A stretch of DNA of 64,000 nucleotides, taken from positions 11,853-75,852 of the forward strand of contig JAUJNP010000006.1 in NCBI GenBank assembly GCA_030448105.1, read 5' to 3'. The notes under the pieces were generated by a model. That model saw only the letters and a list, made by a program, of their open reading frames with translations. It was not told where the DNA came from and did not search any database. The translations under genes and the position numbers were made by a program. Shown here piece by piece: positions 1 through 7,408 of the stretch. The DNA is from Acidimicrobiales bacterium (lineage in GTDB: Bacteria > Actinomycetota > Acidimicrobiia > Acidimicrobiales > Iamiaceae). Position 1 is the first letter of the stretch; every line of letters begins with the position of its first letter.

Positions 1-132
1 AAGAAGAGCACGGCCAAGAAGTCGACGGCCAAGAAGGCGCCGGCGAAGAAGAGCACGGCCAAGAAGTCGACGGCGAAGAAGACGGCCGCCAAGAAGTCCA
101 CGGCCAAGAAGGCCAGGTCCGCCAGCAGCTGA
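1..132 (+). CDS. C-terminal tail of a Lys/Ala-rich protein (partial)
   Basis: The window opens inside this gene; 43 codons precede a TGA at 130-132. Nearly every residue belongs to an imperfect AKKST / AKKAP pentad repeat, giving a strongly basic disordered tail that would bind DNA or RNA non-specifically. Similar tails occur on actinobacterial HU (HupB), topoisomerase I and some histone-H1-like proteins. Nothing of the folded domain is present, so I do not choose between them. A strong hairpin follows the stop codon. Confidence 0.75.
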   Translation, partial: KKSTAKKSTAKKAPAKKSTAKKSTAKKTAAKKSTAKKARSASS

Positions 133-136
133 GCTG

Positions 137-166
137 GGGCGTCGGACGGGTCGCCGTCCGACGCCC
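137..166 (+). terminator. strong hairpin after the Lys-rich gene
   Basis: A perfect 13-bp inverted repeat (137-149 with 154-166) closes a GTCG loop. A second, weaker hairpin follows (168-173 with 180-185). There is no T-tract, as is common for terminators in very GC-rich actinobacteria. It lies five bases after a stop codon and about 90 bases before the xth promoter. Confidence 0.7.
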
Positions 167-253
167 GAGGGCCCCCGAAGGCCCTTCGCCGCGCCCGTGC
201 CGGCGGTTACACGTCGGCGTCGCGCGCCGCGATGGCGCCGGCGGCCGCCTCGC

Positions 254-259
254 TATGGT
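254..259 (+). promoter_or_regulatory. -10 box (TATGGT) for leaderless xth
   Basis: TATGGT ends exactly six bases before the GTG at 266, placing the expected transcription start on the start codon itself. No Shine-Dalgarno sequence is present. Confidence 0.6.
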
Positions 260-265
260 CGCCCG

Positions 266-1039
266 GTGCGGATCGCCACCTGGAACGTGAACTCGCTCAA
301 GGCCCGGCTCCCGCGCGTCGAGGAGTGGCTGGCCTACGCCCAGCCCGACGTGTTGTGCCTGCAGGAGACCAAGCTGGCCGACACCGCCTTCCCGACCCTC
401 GCCTTCGGCGCGCTCGGCTACGAGAGCGCCCACCACGGCGAGGGTCGCTGGAACGGGGTCGCCATCCTCAGCCGGGTGGGGCTCGACGGGGTCGTCGCCG
501 GCTTCAGCGACGAGCGGGAGCCCGACACCGACGCCCGGCTGCTGTGGGCGACGTGCGGCCGGGTCCGGGTGGCCAGCATCTACGTGCCCAACGGGCGGGG
601 CCTCGAAGATGACCACTACCGCTACAAGCTCGACTGGCTGGCCCGCCTCCGGACGCACCTGGACCAACATGGCGACCCCGCCGCCCCTCTCGCGATCTGC
701 GGCGACTACAACATCGCCCCCACCGACGACGACGTGTGGGACCCCGAGGCCTTTGTCGGCTCCACCCACGTGAGCGGGCCCGAACGCGAGGCCCTGGCGG
801 CGCTGGAGGCGTGGGGCCTGGCCGACGCCTTCCGTCGCCAACGACCCGAGCCGCGGCTCTACACCTACTGGGACTACCGGGCCGGCATGTTCCACAAGCA
901 CCAGGGCATGCGCATCGACCTCATCCTGGCCACCGCCCCGTTGGCCGACCGGGTCACCTTCGCCCTGGTGGATCGAAATGCCCGCAAGGGCAGCCAGCCG
1001 TCGGACCACGCTCCTCTGCTGGTCGACGTGGACATCTGA
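266..1039 (+). CDS. xth: exodeoxyribonuclease III family protein
   Basis: Class II AP endonuclease / 3'-5' exonuclease of base-excision repair, 257 aa, the family's normal length. The fold runs end to end with the diagnostic motifs: WNVNSLKAR at the N-terminus, LQETK (metal-binding Glu), YVPNGR, GDYNIAP (Asp/Asn active site), RIDLIL and the terminal SDHAPL (catalytic Asp-His). The ORF is open further upstream, but the GTG at 266 gives the conserved MRIATWNVN start and sits exactly at the predicted transcription start. The next gene follows after 14 bases and may share the message. Confidence 0.93.
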   Translation: MRIATWNVNSLKARLPRVEEWLAYAQPDVLCLQETKLADTAFPTLAFGALGYESAHHGEGRWNGVAILSRVGLDGVVAGFSDEREPDTDARLLWATCGRVRVASIYVPNGRGLEDDHYRYKLDWLARLRTHLDQHGDPAAPLAICGDYNIAPTDDDVWDPEAFVGSTHVSGPEREALAALEAWGLADAFRRQRPEPRLYTYWDYRAGMFHKHQGMRIDLILATAPLADRVTFALVDRNARKGSQPSDHAPLLVDVDI

Positions 1040-1053
1040 ACGTGGAGGAGACA

Positions 1054-1743
1054 GTGCCCGAACCCGACCTGTTGTCCAGCCGCCTCCTGGCTGCCGGTGG
1101 GGGCGAGGTGTCCTCGCGGCGGCGGCAGCTCCGGCGGGTCGCCACCGCCACCCGGGATCTGATCGAGGGACTGGTCGGCACCGACGCGTCGGAGGAGCAG
1201 ATCGCCGCCGCCGCCACCGAGCTCGAGCGCCTGGCCGCGCCGTTCGGCCACGACGGTCCTCGCAGCATGTACGACGGCGTCGCCGAATCGGCCATGGCCG
1301 GCGCCGAGCCGGGCGCCTTCTTCGACCACAGCCCGATCATCGGCCAGGCCAACCCACTCGCCCCGCCGGTGGCCCTCGAGATCACCGACGGCGTGGTGCA
1401 GGCCACCGCCACCTTCGGTTCGGCCTACGAGGGACCGCCGGGCTGCGTGCACGGTGGGTACGTGGCGGCGACGTTCGACGAGGTGCTGGGCGCTGCCCAG
1501 ACCCTCTCGGGCAGCCCCGGGATGACCGGCACGCTGATCGTGCGCTACCGCAGCCCCACGCCGCTTCACTCCCCGCTGCGCATCGTGGGCGAGCTCGACC
1601 GCACCGAGGGCCGCAAGGTCTTCACCACCGGGCGCATGTTCGCCGGCGACGTGCTCACCGCCGAGGCCGAGGCCATCTTCGTGTCGATCGGGCCCGAGCG
1701 GTTCCGCCGGCTGCGCGAGGAGCGCGACGCCCGCTTCTCGTGA
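1054..1743 (+). CDS. PaaI-like hotdog-fold thioesterase
   Basis: 229 aa. The C-terminal 130 residues hold a hotdog thioesterase core: the central helix motif GPPGCVHGGYVAATFDEVLG (acyl-CoA binding and catalysis) followed by strands with TGTLIVRYRSPTPL. The N-terminal 90 residues are a helical extension not needed for the fold. Family members hydrolyse acyl-CoA thioesters in the cytoplasm; the substrate cannot be read from sequence. The GTG at 1054 is chosen because GGAGGAG lies just upstream; an in-frame GTG at 1042 is the alternative. It follows xth by 14 bases and ends 10 bases from a convergent gene. Confidence 0.8.
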   Translation: MPEPDLLSSRLLAAGGGEVSSRRRQLRRVATATRDLIEGLVGTDASEEQIAAAATELERLAAPFGHDGPRSMYDGVAESAMAGAEPGAFFDHSPIIGQANPLAPPVALEITDGVVQATATFGSAYEGPPGCVHGGYVAATFDEVLGAAQTLSGSPGMTGTLIVRYRSPTPLHSPLRIVGELDRTEGRKVFTTGRMFAGDVLTAEAEAIFVSIGPERFRRLREERDARFS

Positions 1744-1753
1744 CGAGCGGTGA

Positions 1754-2257
1754 TCAGCCCCGGGCCGACAGCCAGCGTTCGAGGAGGTCGACCTCGTCGC
1801 CGAGGTGCTCCTTCAAGCCGGACACGATGGCCCGTTCCACCGCGGAGCCGACGAGCGGGGCTCGGACCTTGACCTCACCACTTGCGAAGCGGTCCGTCGC
1901 CGCCGGGTCGTCGGGGGCGGCGGAGAACTGGTATGTGCCGTGGCTGGAGAACCGGTCGGAGTAGTGGTCGGGGTGGAGGGTGAACGCCACGCGGCGGGTG
2001 GCGCGGTCGTGGACCGCTTCCTCCACCCAGGTGAGCTTGGCCGGATCTAGGACCGCCCGCGCCGCGGACGACAGGTCGCCGGTGAATCGGTACCGCACCC
2101 TCATCACCACCCGGTCGCCCTCCTCGTCGCGGCCCAGCACCTCGGGTCGACCGAGCTTGGGCAGCTCGGCGAGGGCCTCGTAGAAGCCGGGGTCGCAGAA
2201 GGCGTCGGCCACCACGTCGACGGGGGCGGCGAAGCGCTGGTCGAGCTCGAAGTGCAT
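1754..2257 (-). CDS. DUF2505 / SRPBCC-fold protein
   Basis: 167 aa. The pattern (MHFELDQRFAAPVDVV at the start, alternating strands, an APLVG-x-AVERAIVSGL helix at the end) matches the actinobacterial DUF2505 family, which has the START/SRPBCC lipid-binding fold. The function is unknown; these proteins are thought to bind hydrophobic ligands. The ATG at 2257 lies two bases after the UvrD-like gene's stop, so it is very likely co-transcribed and translated with the helicase. No signal peptide is visible. Confidence 0.72.
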   Translation of the reverse strand: MHFELDQRFAAPVDVVADAFCDPGFYEALAELPKLGRPEVLGRDEEGDRVVMRVRYRFTGDLSSAARAVLDPAKLTWVEEAVHDRATRRVAFTLHPDHYSDRFSSHGTYQFSAAPDDPAATDRFASGEVKVRAPLVGSAVERAIVSGLKEHLGDEVDLLERWLSARG

Positions 2258-2259
2258 GG

Positions 2260-4266
2260 TCAGCGCTCCCGGTCGGTCGCCCTGCCGGCCGCGGGGTGTG
2301 CGGCCACGAGCGCCAGCAGGGTAACCCCGTACTCGTCGGCCTTCACCGGGCCGAGACCGGGCACGCCGGCCAGGTCGGCGACGGTGAGGGGTCGGTGCTC
2401 GGCCACCTCGGCGAGCAGCACGTCGGAGAGCACCACGCCGGGCGGGATGCTGGCGGCGCGGGCCACGCCCGCGCGCCACTCCCGCAGGGCGCCGAGGAGC
2501 TCGGCGCGGCCGTCACGGTGGTGGAGGGCGTCGAGCTGTGCCCGGGCGCGGGCCAGGCCGCGGTCGTGGTCCACCGCCGCGCTCTCGGCTCGCAGGGCGG
2601 CCGCCGCTCGGCTCAGGGGACCGAGGAAGGGTGAAGGCCGCCGCGCCATGGTGCGGGCGCCGAACGTGCGCTGCTCGGCCCACGTCCCCCGCAGCACCTG
2701 CTCGGCCCGGGTCACCGCCACGTAGAGCAGGCGTTGCTCCTCGGCCGCCGCCTCGGTGGAGCGGGCGTGGCTGATCGGCACCAGCCCGTCCTCGAGGCCG
2801 GCCAGGTGCACGACCGGCCACTCGAGCCCCTTGGCGGCGTGGAAGGTGACGATCTCGACCGCGTCGGCACCGGGGCCCGGATCATCGGAGCGCACGGTGG
2901 CGGTGAGCCACCAGCGCAGCTCCCGGGCCGTGCCGTCGGGCTCGAGGCCCAGGAACTCGTGGCCGAGGCGCACCAGGGTGGCGAGGCTCTCGCGCCGCTC
3001 CCGCTCGCCGTCGGCCAGCGAGGCGTCCTCGACCGGCGACGGGTCCAGGTCGGCCAGCGCGGCCCGCAGCGGACCGGAGGACCGGTCCAGTGTGGCCAAC
3101 CCCTGCTGCACCTCGGACCGGCTCATGAACGGGGCCGTCCCCTTCACCCGGAACGGGATGCGGGCGGCGTGCAGGGCCTGCTCGATCAGGGCGGTCTGGG
3201 CGTTCGTGCGCACCAGGACGGCCTGGCGGGCCCACCCGCCGCCGACCCCGTGGTGGTCGCGCACCGCCCGGGCCACCCCACGCGCCTCGTCCCCGTCGGT
3301 GGGGTAGGCCATCACCGTCGGCACCGGCCCGTCGGGGCGGTGGGCCCGCAGGCGGGGAGCCGGCGAGCTGGCGCCACCGTCGAGCACGGCCGTGGCCACC
3401 CCCAGGATCTGTGGGGACGACCGGTAGTTGTCGACCAGGTCGATCACCCGAGCGCCCGGGAAGTGGCGGGGGAACTCGAGGAGGAACCCGGCGTCGGCGC
3501 CGTTCCAGCGGTAGATCGCCTGGTTGGGGTCGCCCACCACGCAGAGGTCCGAGCGGCCGCCCAGCCAGGCCGTGAGCAGCCGGTGCTGCAGCGGGTTGAC
3601 ATCTTGGAACTCGTCGACGAAGACGTGCCGGAAGCGCCACCGCTGGGCCTCGGCGAAGGTGACGTCCTGGTCAAGGGCGTCGGCGCAGCGCTCGAGCAGG
3701 TCGTCGAAGTCCACCACCCGGCGGGCTCGCTTCTCCTCCTCGTAGGCGGCGTAGAGCGCCGCCACCCGGTCCGCCGGCAGACCGGATCGCCGGTCGGCAC
3801 GGGCGGCGGCCACCGGGTAGTGGTCCGGACCCACGAGGCGGGCCTTGGCCCACTCGATCTCGGTGGCGAGCTCGCCGACGGACATGCGGGTGACCCGCCC
3901 GAGCAGCCGGCCGAGCACCCGCCCCTTGCGGTCGAGCAGCTCCGGTGGGGCCACCCCCCGGCCCTTCCACCAGGTGTGCAGCTGGGCCCAGGCCACCGCG
4001 TGGAAGGTGCCGGTGGTCGGCAGGTCGCGCAGCCCGAGGCGGGCCAGGCGGTCGGCCAGCTCGCCGGCCGCCTTGCGGGTGAAGGTGAGGGCCAGCACGT
4101 GGCGGGCATCGGCGTCGTCGCCGAGGGCGCGGTAGGCGATGCGACGGGTCAGCACCCGGGTCTTGCCCGACCCCGCGCCGGCCATGATGCACAGGGGGTG
4201 CTCGGGGGCGGTGACCGCCCGGCGCTGTCCCTCGTCGAGGCCCACGAGCAGGGCCGCCGGATCCAC
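2260..4266 (-). CDS. UvrD/PcrA-family superfamily 1 helicase with HRDC-like C-terminus
   Basis: 668 aa ATP-dependent 3'-5' DNA helicase. Motifs in order: Q-motif LDEGQRRAV, Walker A AGAGSGKT (about residues 29-36), motif II DEFQDVNP, motif III GDPNQAIYRWNGAD, motif V VTFHAAKGLEWPVV and motif VI YVAVTRAEQ. The last 70 residues (PLTVADLAGVPGLGPVKADEYG) look like an HRDC nucleic-acid-binding domain, as in actinobacterial UvrD2. Motif II reads DEFQD, as in many UvrD proteins. The GTG at 4266 is supported by a TACCCT box ending six bases upstream. The DUF2505 gene follows after two bases. Confidence 0.92.
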   Translation of the reverse strand: MDPAALLVGLDEGQRRAVTAPEHPLCIMAGAGSGKTRVLTRRIAYRALGDDADARHVLALTFTRKAAGELADRLARLGLRDLPTTGTFHAVAWAQLHTWWKGRGVAPPELLDRKGRVLGRLLGRVTRMSVGELATEIEWAKARLVGPDHYPVAAARADRRSGLPADRVAALYAAYEEEKRARRVVDFDDLLERCADALDQDVTFAEAQRWRFRHVFVDEFQDVNPLQHRLLTAWLGGRSDLCVVGDPNQAIYRWNGADAGFLLEFPRHFPGARVIDLVDNYRSSPQILGVATAVLDGGASSPAPRLRAHRPDGPVPTVMAYPTDGDEARGVARAVRDHHGVGGGWARQAVLVRTNAQTALIEQALHAARIPFRVKGTAPFMSRSEVQQGLATLDRSSGPLRAALADLDPSPVEDASLADGERERRESLATLVRLGHEFLGLEPDGTARELRWWLTATVRSDDPGPGADAVEIVTFHAAKGLEWPVVHLAGLEDGLVPISHARSTEAAAEEQRLLYVAVTRAEQVLRGTWAEQRTFGARTMARRPSPFLGPLSRAAAALRAESAAVDHDRGLARARAQLDALHHRDGRAELLGALREWRAGVARAASIPPGVVLSDVLLAEVAEHRPLTVADLAGVPGLGPVKADEYGVTLLALVAAHPAAGRATDRER

Positions 4267-4272
4267 ATCGGC

Positions 4273-4278
4273 AGGGTA
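4273..4278 (-). promoter_or_regulatory. -10 box (TACCCT) for leaderless UvrD-like gene
   Basis: On the minus strand TACCCT is followed by exactly six bases and then the GTG at 4266. No ribosome-binding site is visible. Confidence 0.6.
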
Positions 4279-4307
4279 GAGGGCTGGTGCCAGGGGCCGA
4301 AGGCCAC

Positions 4308-4335
4308 GTCGCCCACCTGCCGTCGCCCACCTGCC
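4308..4335. repeat. 14-bp tandem direct repeat between divergent genes
   Basis: GTCGCCCACCTGCC occurs twice head to tail, followed by a further GTCGC. It lies between the divergent UvrD-like and zincin promoters. It could be replication slippage or a binding site; nothing in the sequence decides. Confidence 0.6.
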
Positions 4336-4355
4336 GTCGCTGACCGTGGCCTGGC

Positions 4356-4361
4356 TAGCGT
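4356..4361 (+). promoter_or_regulatory. -10 box (TAGCGT) for leaderless zincin gene
   Basis: TAGCGT ends six bases before the GTG at 4368; no Shine-Dalgarno sequence. Confidence 0.55.
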
Positions 4362-4367
4362 TTCCTG

Positions 4368-4712
4368 GTGATCGAGGTCAGCCCGGAGCGGTTCGAGGAG
4401 CTGGTGGGCATCGCCCTCGACCAGCTCCCGACCGAGATCGGCCGGTTGCTCGACAACGTGGTGGTGCTGGTGGAGGAGGGCCGCCAGCGCGGCCTGCTGG
4501 GCCGCTACGAGGGGATCCCGCTCACCGAGCGCGACGCCGGGTACGAGCTCATGGCGATGCCCGACCGCATCACCATCTTCCGGCAGCCGCTGCTGGCGGC
4601 GTGCACCAGCGAGGAGCAGCTCGTGGGCGAGGTCGTCACCACCGTCGTGCACGAGGTCGGCCACCACTTCGGCATCGACGACGACCGCCTGCACGAGCTC
4701 GGCTGGGGCTGA
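4368..4712 (+). CDS. zincin-like metallopeptidase family protein (DUF1025 type)
   Basis: 114 aa, matching the small zincin family (COG3824-like). The zinc site is VVHEVGHHFGI near residues 94-104: HExxH plus a following His/Asp-rich segment. The N-terminal half is helical and acidic. There is no signal peptide, so it should be cytoplasmic. Peptidase activity is assumed from the motif; substrates are unknown for the family. The GTG at 4368 coincides with the predicted transcription start. The following PH-domain gene has its own promoter. Confidence 0.82.
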   Translation: MIEVSPERFEELVGIALDQLPTEIGRLLDNVVVLVEEGRQRGLLGRYEGIPLTERDAGYELMAMPDRITIFRQPLLAACTSEEQLVGEVVTTVVHEVGHHFGIDDDRLHELGWG

Positions 4713-4723
4713 GCAGTGCTGGT

Positions 4724-4729
4724 TACGAT
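4724..4729 (+). promoter_or_regulatory. -10 box (TACGAT) for leaderless PH-domain gene
   Basis: TACGAT ends six bases before the GTG at 4736; no ribosome-binding site. Confidence 0.6.
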
Positions 4730-4735
4730 GCCGCC

Positions 4736-5359
4736 GTGGCGTTCCCCCGCAAGCTGCTGAACGACGGCGAGGAGCTCGTGCTCGACCTGCGGCCCCACTG
4801 GCTCTACCTGGCGCCGGCGGTGGCCCTCCTCGTGGTCGCGGTGGCCGCCGGCATCACCGTGGCCGTGGTCGGGGCCGAAGGGTCCGCCGGCACGGCCTTC
4901 CAGGTCGCCGCCATCGCCGTGCTCGTCCTCGCCCTGATCGTGTTCGCCCTCAGGTACGCGGCGTGGACCACCACTAACTTCGTGCTCACCAGCGACCGGC
5001 TCCTCACCCGCAGGGGCGTGCTTTCCAAGCAAGGTGTCGAGATCCCCCTCGAGCGGATCAACACGGTGTTCTTCCGCCAGTCGCTGTTCGAACGCCTGGT
5101 GGGCGCGGGCGACCTCACCATCGAGTCGGCCGGCGAGATGGGCAGCGAGTCCTTCACCGACATCCGCAAGCCCGCCCTCGTCCAGCGCGAGATCTACGTG
5201 CAGATGGAGGCCAACGAGAACCGCAAGTTCGACCGCGGTCGCGGCGGGTCCATGCTCTCGGTGGCCGAGCAGCTCGAGAAGCTGGACGCGCTGGTGCACC
5301 GGGGTGCGCTCACCCCGGCCCAGTTCGAGGCCGAGAAGGCCCGCCTGCTCAACCGTTGA
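4736..5359 (+). CDS. membrane protein with bacterial PH domain and C-terminal SHOCT motif
   Basis: 207 aa. Two transmembrane segments (about residues 22-46 and 52-76) are followed by a bacterial PH-like (bPH2) domain: TTNFVLTSDRLLTRRGVLSKQG, then IPLERINTVFFRQSLFERLVGAGDLTIESAGEMG. The last 33 residues (VAEQLEKLDALVHRGALTPAQ) form a SHOCT helical hairpin, a short oligomerisation-type motif common at bacterial protein C-termini. Such proteins are uncharacterised membrane-associated scaffolds. The long ORF extends upstream, but the GTG at 4736 gives a clean N-terminus and matches its leaderless promoter. Confidence 0.82.
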   Translation: MAFPRKLLNDGEELVLDLRPHWLYLAPAVALLVVAVAAGITVAVVGAEGSAGTAFQVAAIAVLVLALIVFALRYAAWTTTNFVLTSDRLLTRRGVLSKQGVEIPLERINTVFFRQSLFERLVGAGDLTIESAGEMGSESFTDIRKPALVQREIYVQMEANENRKFDRGRGGSMLSVAEQLEKLDALVHRGALTPAQFEAEKARLLNR

Positions 5360-5404
5360 ACCTGCGGCGGCCGTGAGCGTTCGGACCGTGAGGTCGCCGG
5401 CGGC

Positions 5405-6124
5405 GTGAGGATCGTGAGCCTCGTGCCCTCGGTGACGGAGACGTTGCTGGCTTGGGGCGTCACCCCGGTGGCGTGCACCCGCTTCTGCGAGCAGCCCGGG
5501 CTGAGGGCCGTGGGCGGCACCAAGGACCCCGACGTGGCGGCCATCGTCGGCTTGGCGCCCGACCTCGTGGTCATGTGCGACGAGGAGAACCGCCAGGAGG
5601 ATGCCCACGCCCTCACCTCGTCCGGGGTGGCGGTCCATTCGTGCTCGCCTCGCTCGGTGGCCGACGTCGGCCCGGCGCTGGAGAGGCTGGCCGCCGCCGT
5701 CGCCCCCGCCGCCGCCGTCGCCCCGGACCTCACATCGCCCTCGCCGGCGCCGTCCCCTCAGCTCGCCCTCCGGGCGTTCGTGCCCGTCTGGCGGCGACCG
5801 TGGATGACCCTCAACCGCGCCACCTACGGATCATCGCTGTTGTCGGATCTGGGCATCGACAACGTGTTCGCCGACGAAGCCGAGCGCTACCCCACCACCG
5901 GCATCGAAGCAGCGGCGGCGAGACGGCCCGACGTGGTGCTGGCCCCCTCGGAGCCGTACCCCTTCGGACCCCGCCACGTGGCCGAGCTGGAGGCCATCGC
6001 ACCGGTCGTGCTGGTGGACGGGCGGGACCTCTTCTGGTGGGGGGCCCGCACCCCGGACGCCCGCCACCGCCTGCACGCCCAGCTCAGCGCGTGGGCCGGG
6101 CCGCCTCAGAAGCGGTCGTCGTAG
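5405..6124 (+). CDS. BtuF-like metal/cobalamin receptor-fold protein without signal peptide
   Basis: 239 aa with the helical-backbone metal receptor fold (COG0614; BtuF/FhuD-like): MRIVSLVPSVTETLLAWG at the start, the lobe-one motif DLVVMCDEENR, a backbone helix in the middle and a second lobe ending WWGARTPDARHRL. Classical members are periplasmic vitamin B12 or siderophore receptors. This one lacks a signal peptide or lipobox and has no ABC transporter genes nearby, so it belongs to the stand-alone cytoplasmic-looking subgroup of unknown role. GTG start at 5405. Its 3' end overlaps the convergent DUF6458 gene by 19 bases. Confidence 0.75.
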   Translation: MRIVSLVPSVTETLLAWGVTPVACTRFCEQPGLRAVGGTKDPDVAAIVGLAPDLVVMCDEENRQEDAHALTSSGVAVHSCSPRSVADVGPALERLAAAVAPAAAVAPDLTSPSPAPSPQLALRAFVPVWRRPWMTLNRATYGSSLLSDLGIDNVFADEAERYPTTGIEAAAARRPDVVLAPSEPYPFGPRHVAELEAIAPVVLVDGRDLFWWGARTPDARHRLHAQLSAWAGPPQKRSS

Positions 6125-6327
6125 ACCTCGCGCTCGACCACCCGGCCGCTGGCGACCCGGTTGCGCCGCATGCCCTCGAGGATCAAGGAGGCCAGCAGGC
6201 CGATGGCGCCGCACACCATGAGGATGACCCCGATGACCCCCAGGTCGACCCCCTCGAACTCGTCGGCCACCGCAAACTTCAGGATCGCGCCCACCGCGAT
6301 CAGAAAGATGCTGGCTCCAATGGTCAT
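6106..6327 (-). CDS. small two-helix membrane protein (DUF6458-like)
   Basis: 73 aa with two transmembrane helices (about 3-20 and 27-48) joined by an acidic turn, then a basic cytoplasmic tail ending in VVEREVYDDRF. It resembles the widespread actinobacterial DUF6458 family, whose function is unknown. The ATG at 6327 follows a GGGGGA ribosome-binding site. The convergent BtuF-like gene overlaps its 3' end. Confidence 0.75.
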   Translation of the reverse strand: MTIGASIFLIAVGAILKFAVADEFEGVDLGVIGVILMVCGAIGLLASLILEGMRRNRVASGRVVEREVYDDRF

Positions 6328-6373
6328 GTGTCCCCCTGGGTGTCGAGCTGTTGACGCGTCGTGATGTACCCCG

Positions 6374-7408
6374 TCAGTCGGTCACGAGAACCCTCGCCCC
6401 GCCGGACGGGCGCACCACCATGCCCTCTCCGACCGCGCCCGGCTCGGCCACCGCCACGACGCACCCGCCGAAGCCGCCGCCGGTCATCCGGGCCCCGTGC
6501 ACCCCCGGCGTCGCCGCCAGCCGGCCGACCAGGGCGTCGACCGCGGGGGTCGACACCTCGAAGTCATGGCGGAGGCTGGCGTGGCTCTCAGCCATGGCCG
6601 CGCCCACCGTGGCGAGGTCACCTTCGGCCAGGGCCCGGGCCACGACCCGCACCCGGGCGTTCTCGGTGATCACGTGACGGGCCCGGCGGCGCAGCACCGG
6701 GTCTTCGAGCCCCTCTTCGCTTCCGGGGAGCGCCAGCCGGAGCGGCCCCATCACCGCCTCGGCCGCCTCGCACTGAGCTCGACGCTCGGCGTAGGCGGAA
6801 CCGGCCAAGGTGCGAACCTCGCCCGAGTGGACGACCACCACCTCCACCCCGTCGGGCACGGCCACCGGCTCGACCCGCAGGTGGTGGCAGTCGATCAACA
6901 GCGCGCAGCCCTCGACTCCCGCGGCCGAGGCCAGCTGATCCATGACCCCGCAGGGCACCCCGGACGCCCGCTGCTCCGCCCGCTGGCAACGCTGGGCCAG
7001 GGCGACGGGATCGTCGACCGCGCCCAGGGCGAGGGCCAAGGCGACCTCGAGGGCGGCACTGGAGGACAGCCCGGCGCCCACCGGCAGGGTCGTGGCCACC
7101 GTCCCCTCGAACCCGGTGCGGGGACCCACCTCGGCCACCACCCCGGCCACGTAGCGGGCCCAGGCCGGGGTGGCCGTGGCCGGATCACCTCCGGTCAGGG
7201 GGACGCGAGCGGGCTCCTCCTCGTCCTGCGAGCGAACCACCACCTCCTCCCCTCCCCGTCGTCCGGCCACCGTCGTGCCCCGGTCGATGGCCATGGGCAG
7301 GACCACTCCGCCGGTGGTGTCGGTGTGGTCCCCGATGAGGTTGACCCGCCCCGGCGCCCAGGCGGCCACCCGGACGCCGGTGGGGGGCTCGGTCCTGGGG
7401 TGAGTCAC
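6374..7408 (-). CDS. galK: galactokinase-like GHMP sugar kinase
   Basis: 344 aa GHMP-family kinase expected to phosphorylate C1 of galactose or a related sugar (Leloir-type entry). The substrate signature WAPGRVNLIGDHTDTTGG is at residues 17-34, the ATP-binding LPVGAGLSSSAALE near 109-121, the catalytic Asp in CGVMDQ near 153-158, and the third GHMP motif MTGGGFGGC near the C-terminus. The usual Glu of GEHTDYN is Asp here and the Tyr is Thr, so sugar specificity may differ. The GTG at 7408 overlaps the GH1 stop by four bases (GTGA), implying coupled translation; no uridylyltransferase or epimerase is in the window. Confidence 0.85.
   Translation of the reverse strand: MTHPRTEPPTGVRVAAWAPGRVNLIGDHTDTTGGVVLPMAIDRGTTVAGRRGGEEVVVRSQDEEEPARVPLTGGDPATATPAWARYVAGVVAEVGPRTGFEGTVATTLPVGAGLSSSAALEVALALALGAVDDPVALAQRCQRAEQRASGVPCGVMDQLASAAGVEGCALLIDCHHLRVEPVAVPDGVEVVVVHSGEVRTLAGSAYAERRAQCEAAEAVMGPLRLALPGSEEGLEDPVLRRRARHVITENARVRVVARALAEGDLATVGAAMAESHASLRHDFEVSTPAVDALVGRLAATPGVHGARMTGGGFGGCVVAVAEPGAVGEGMVVRPSGGARVLVTD

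Noticed and set aside
1-125. Regular AAGAAG-based repeat at the window start as a possible tandem-repeat array
   Set aside because: It is in frame throughout and encodes Lys/Ala pentads ending in a stop codon, so it is protein-coding repetition.
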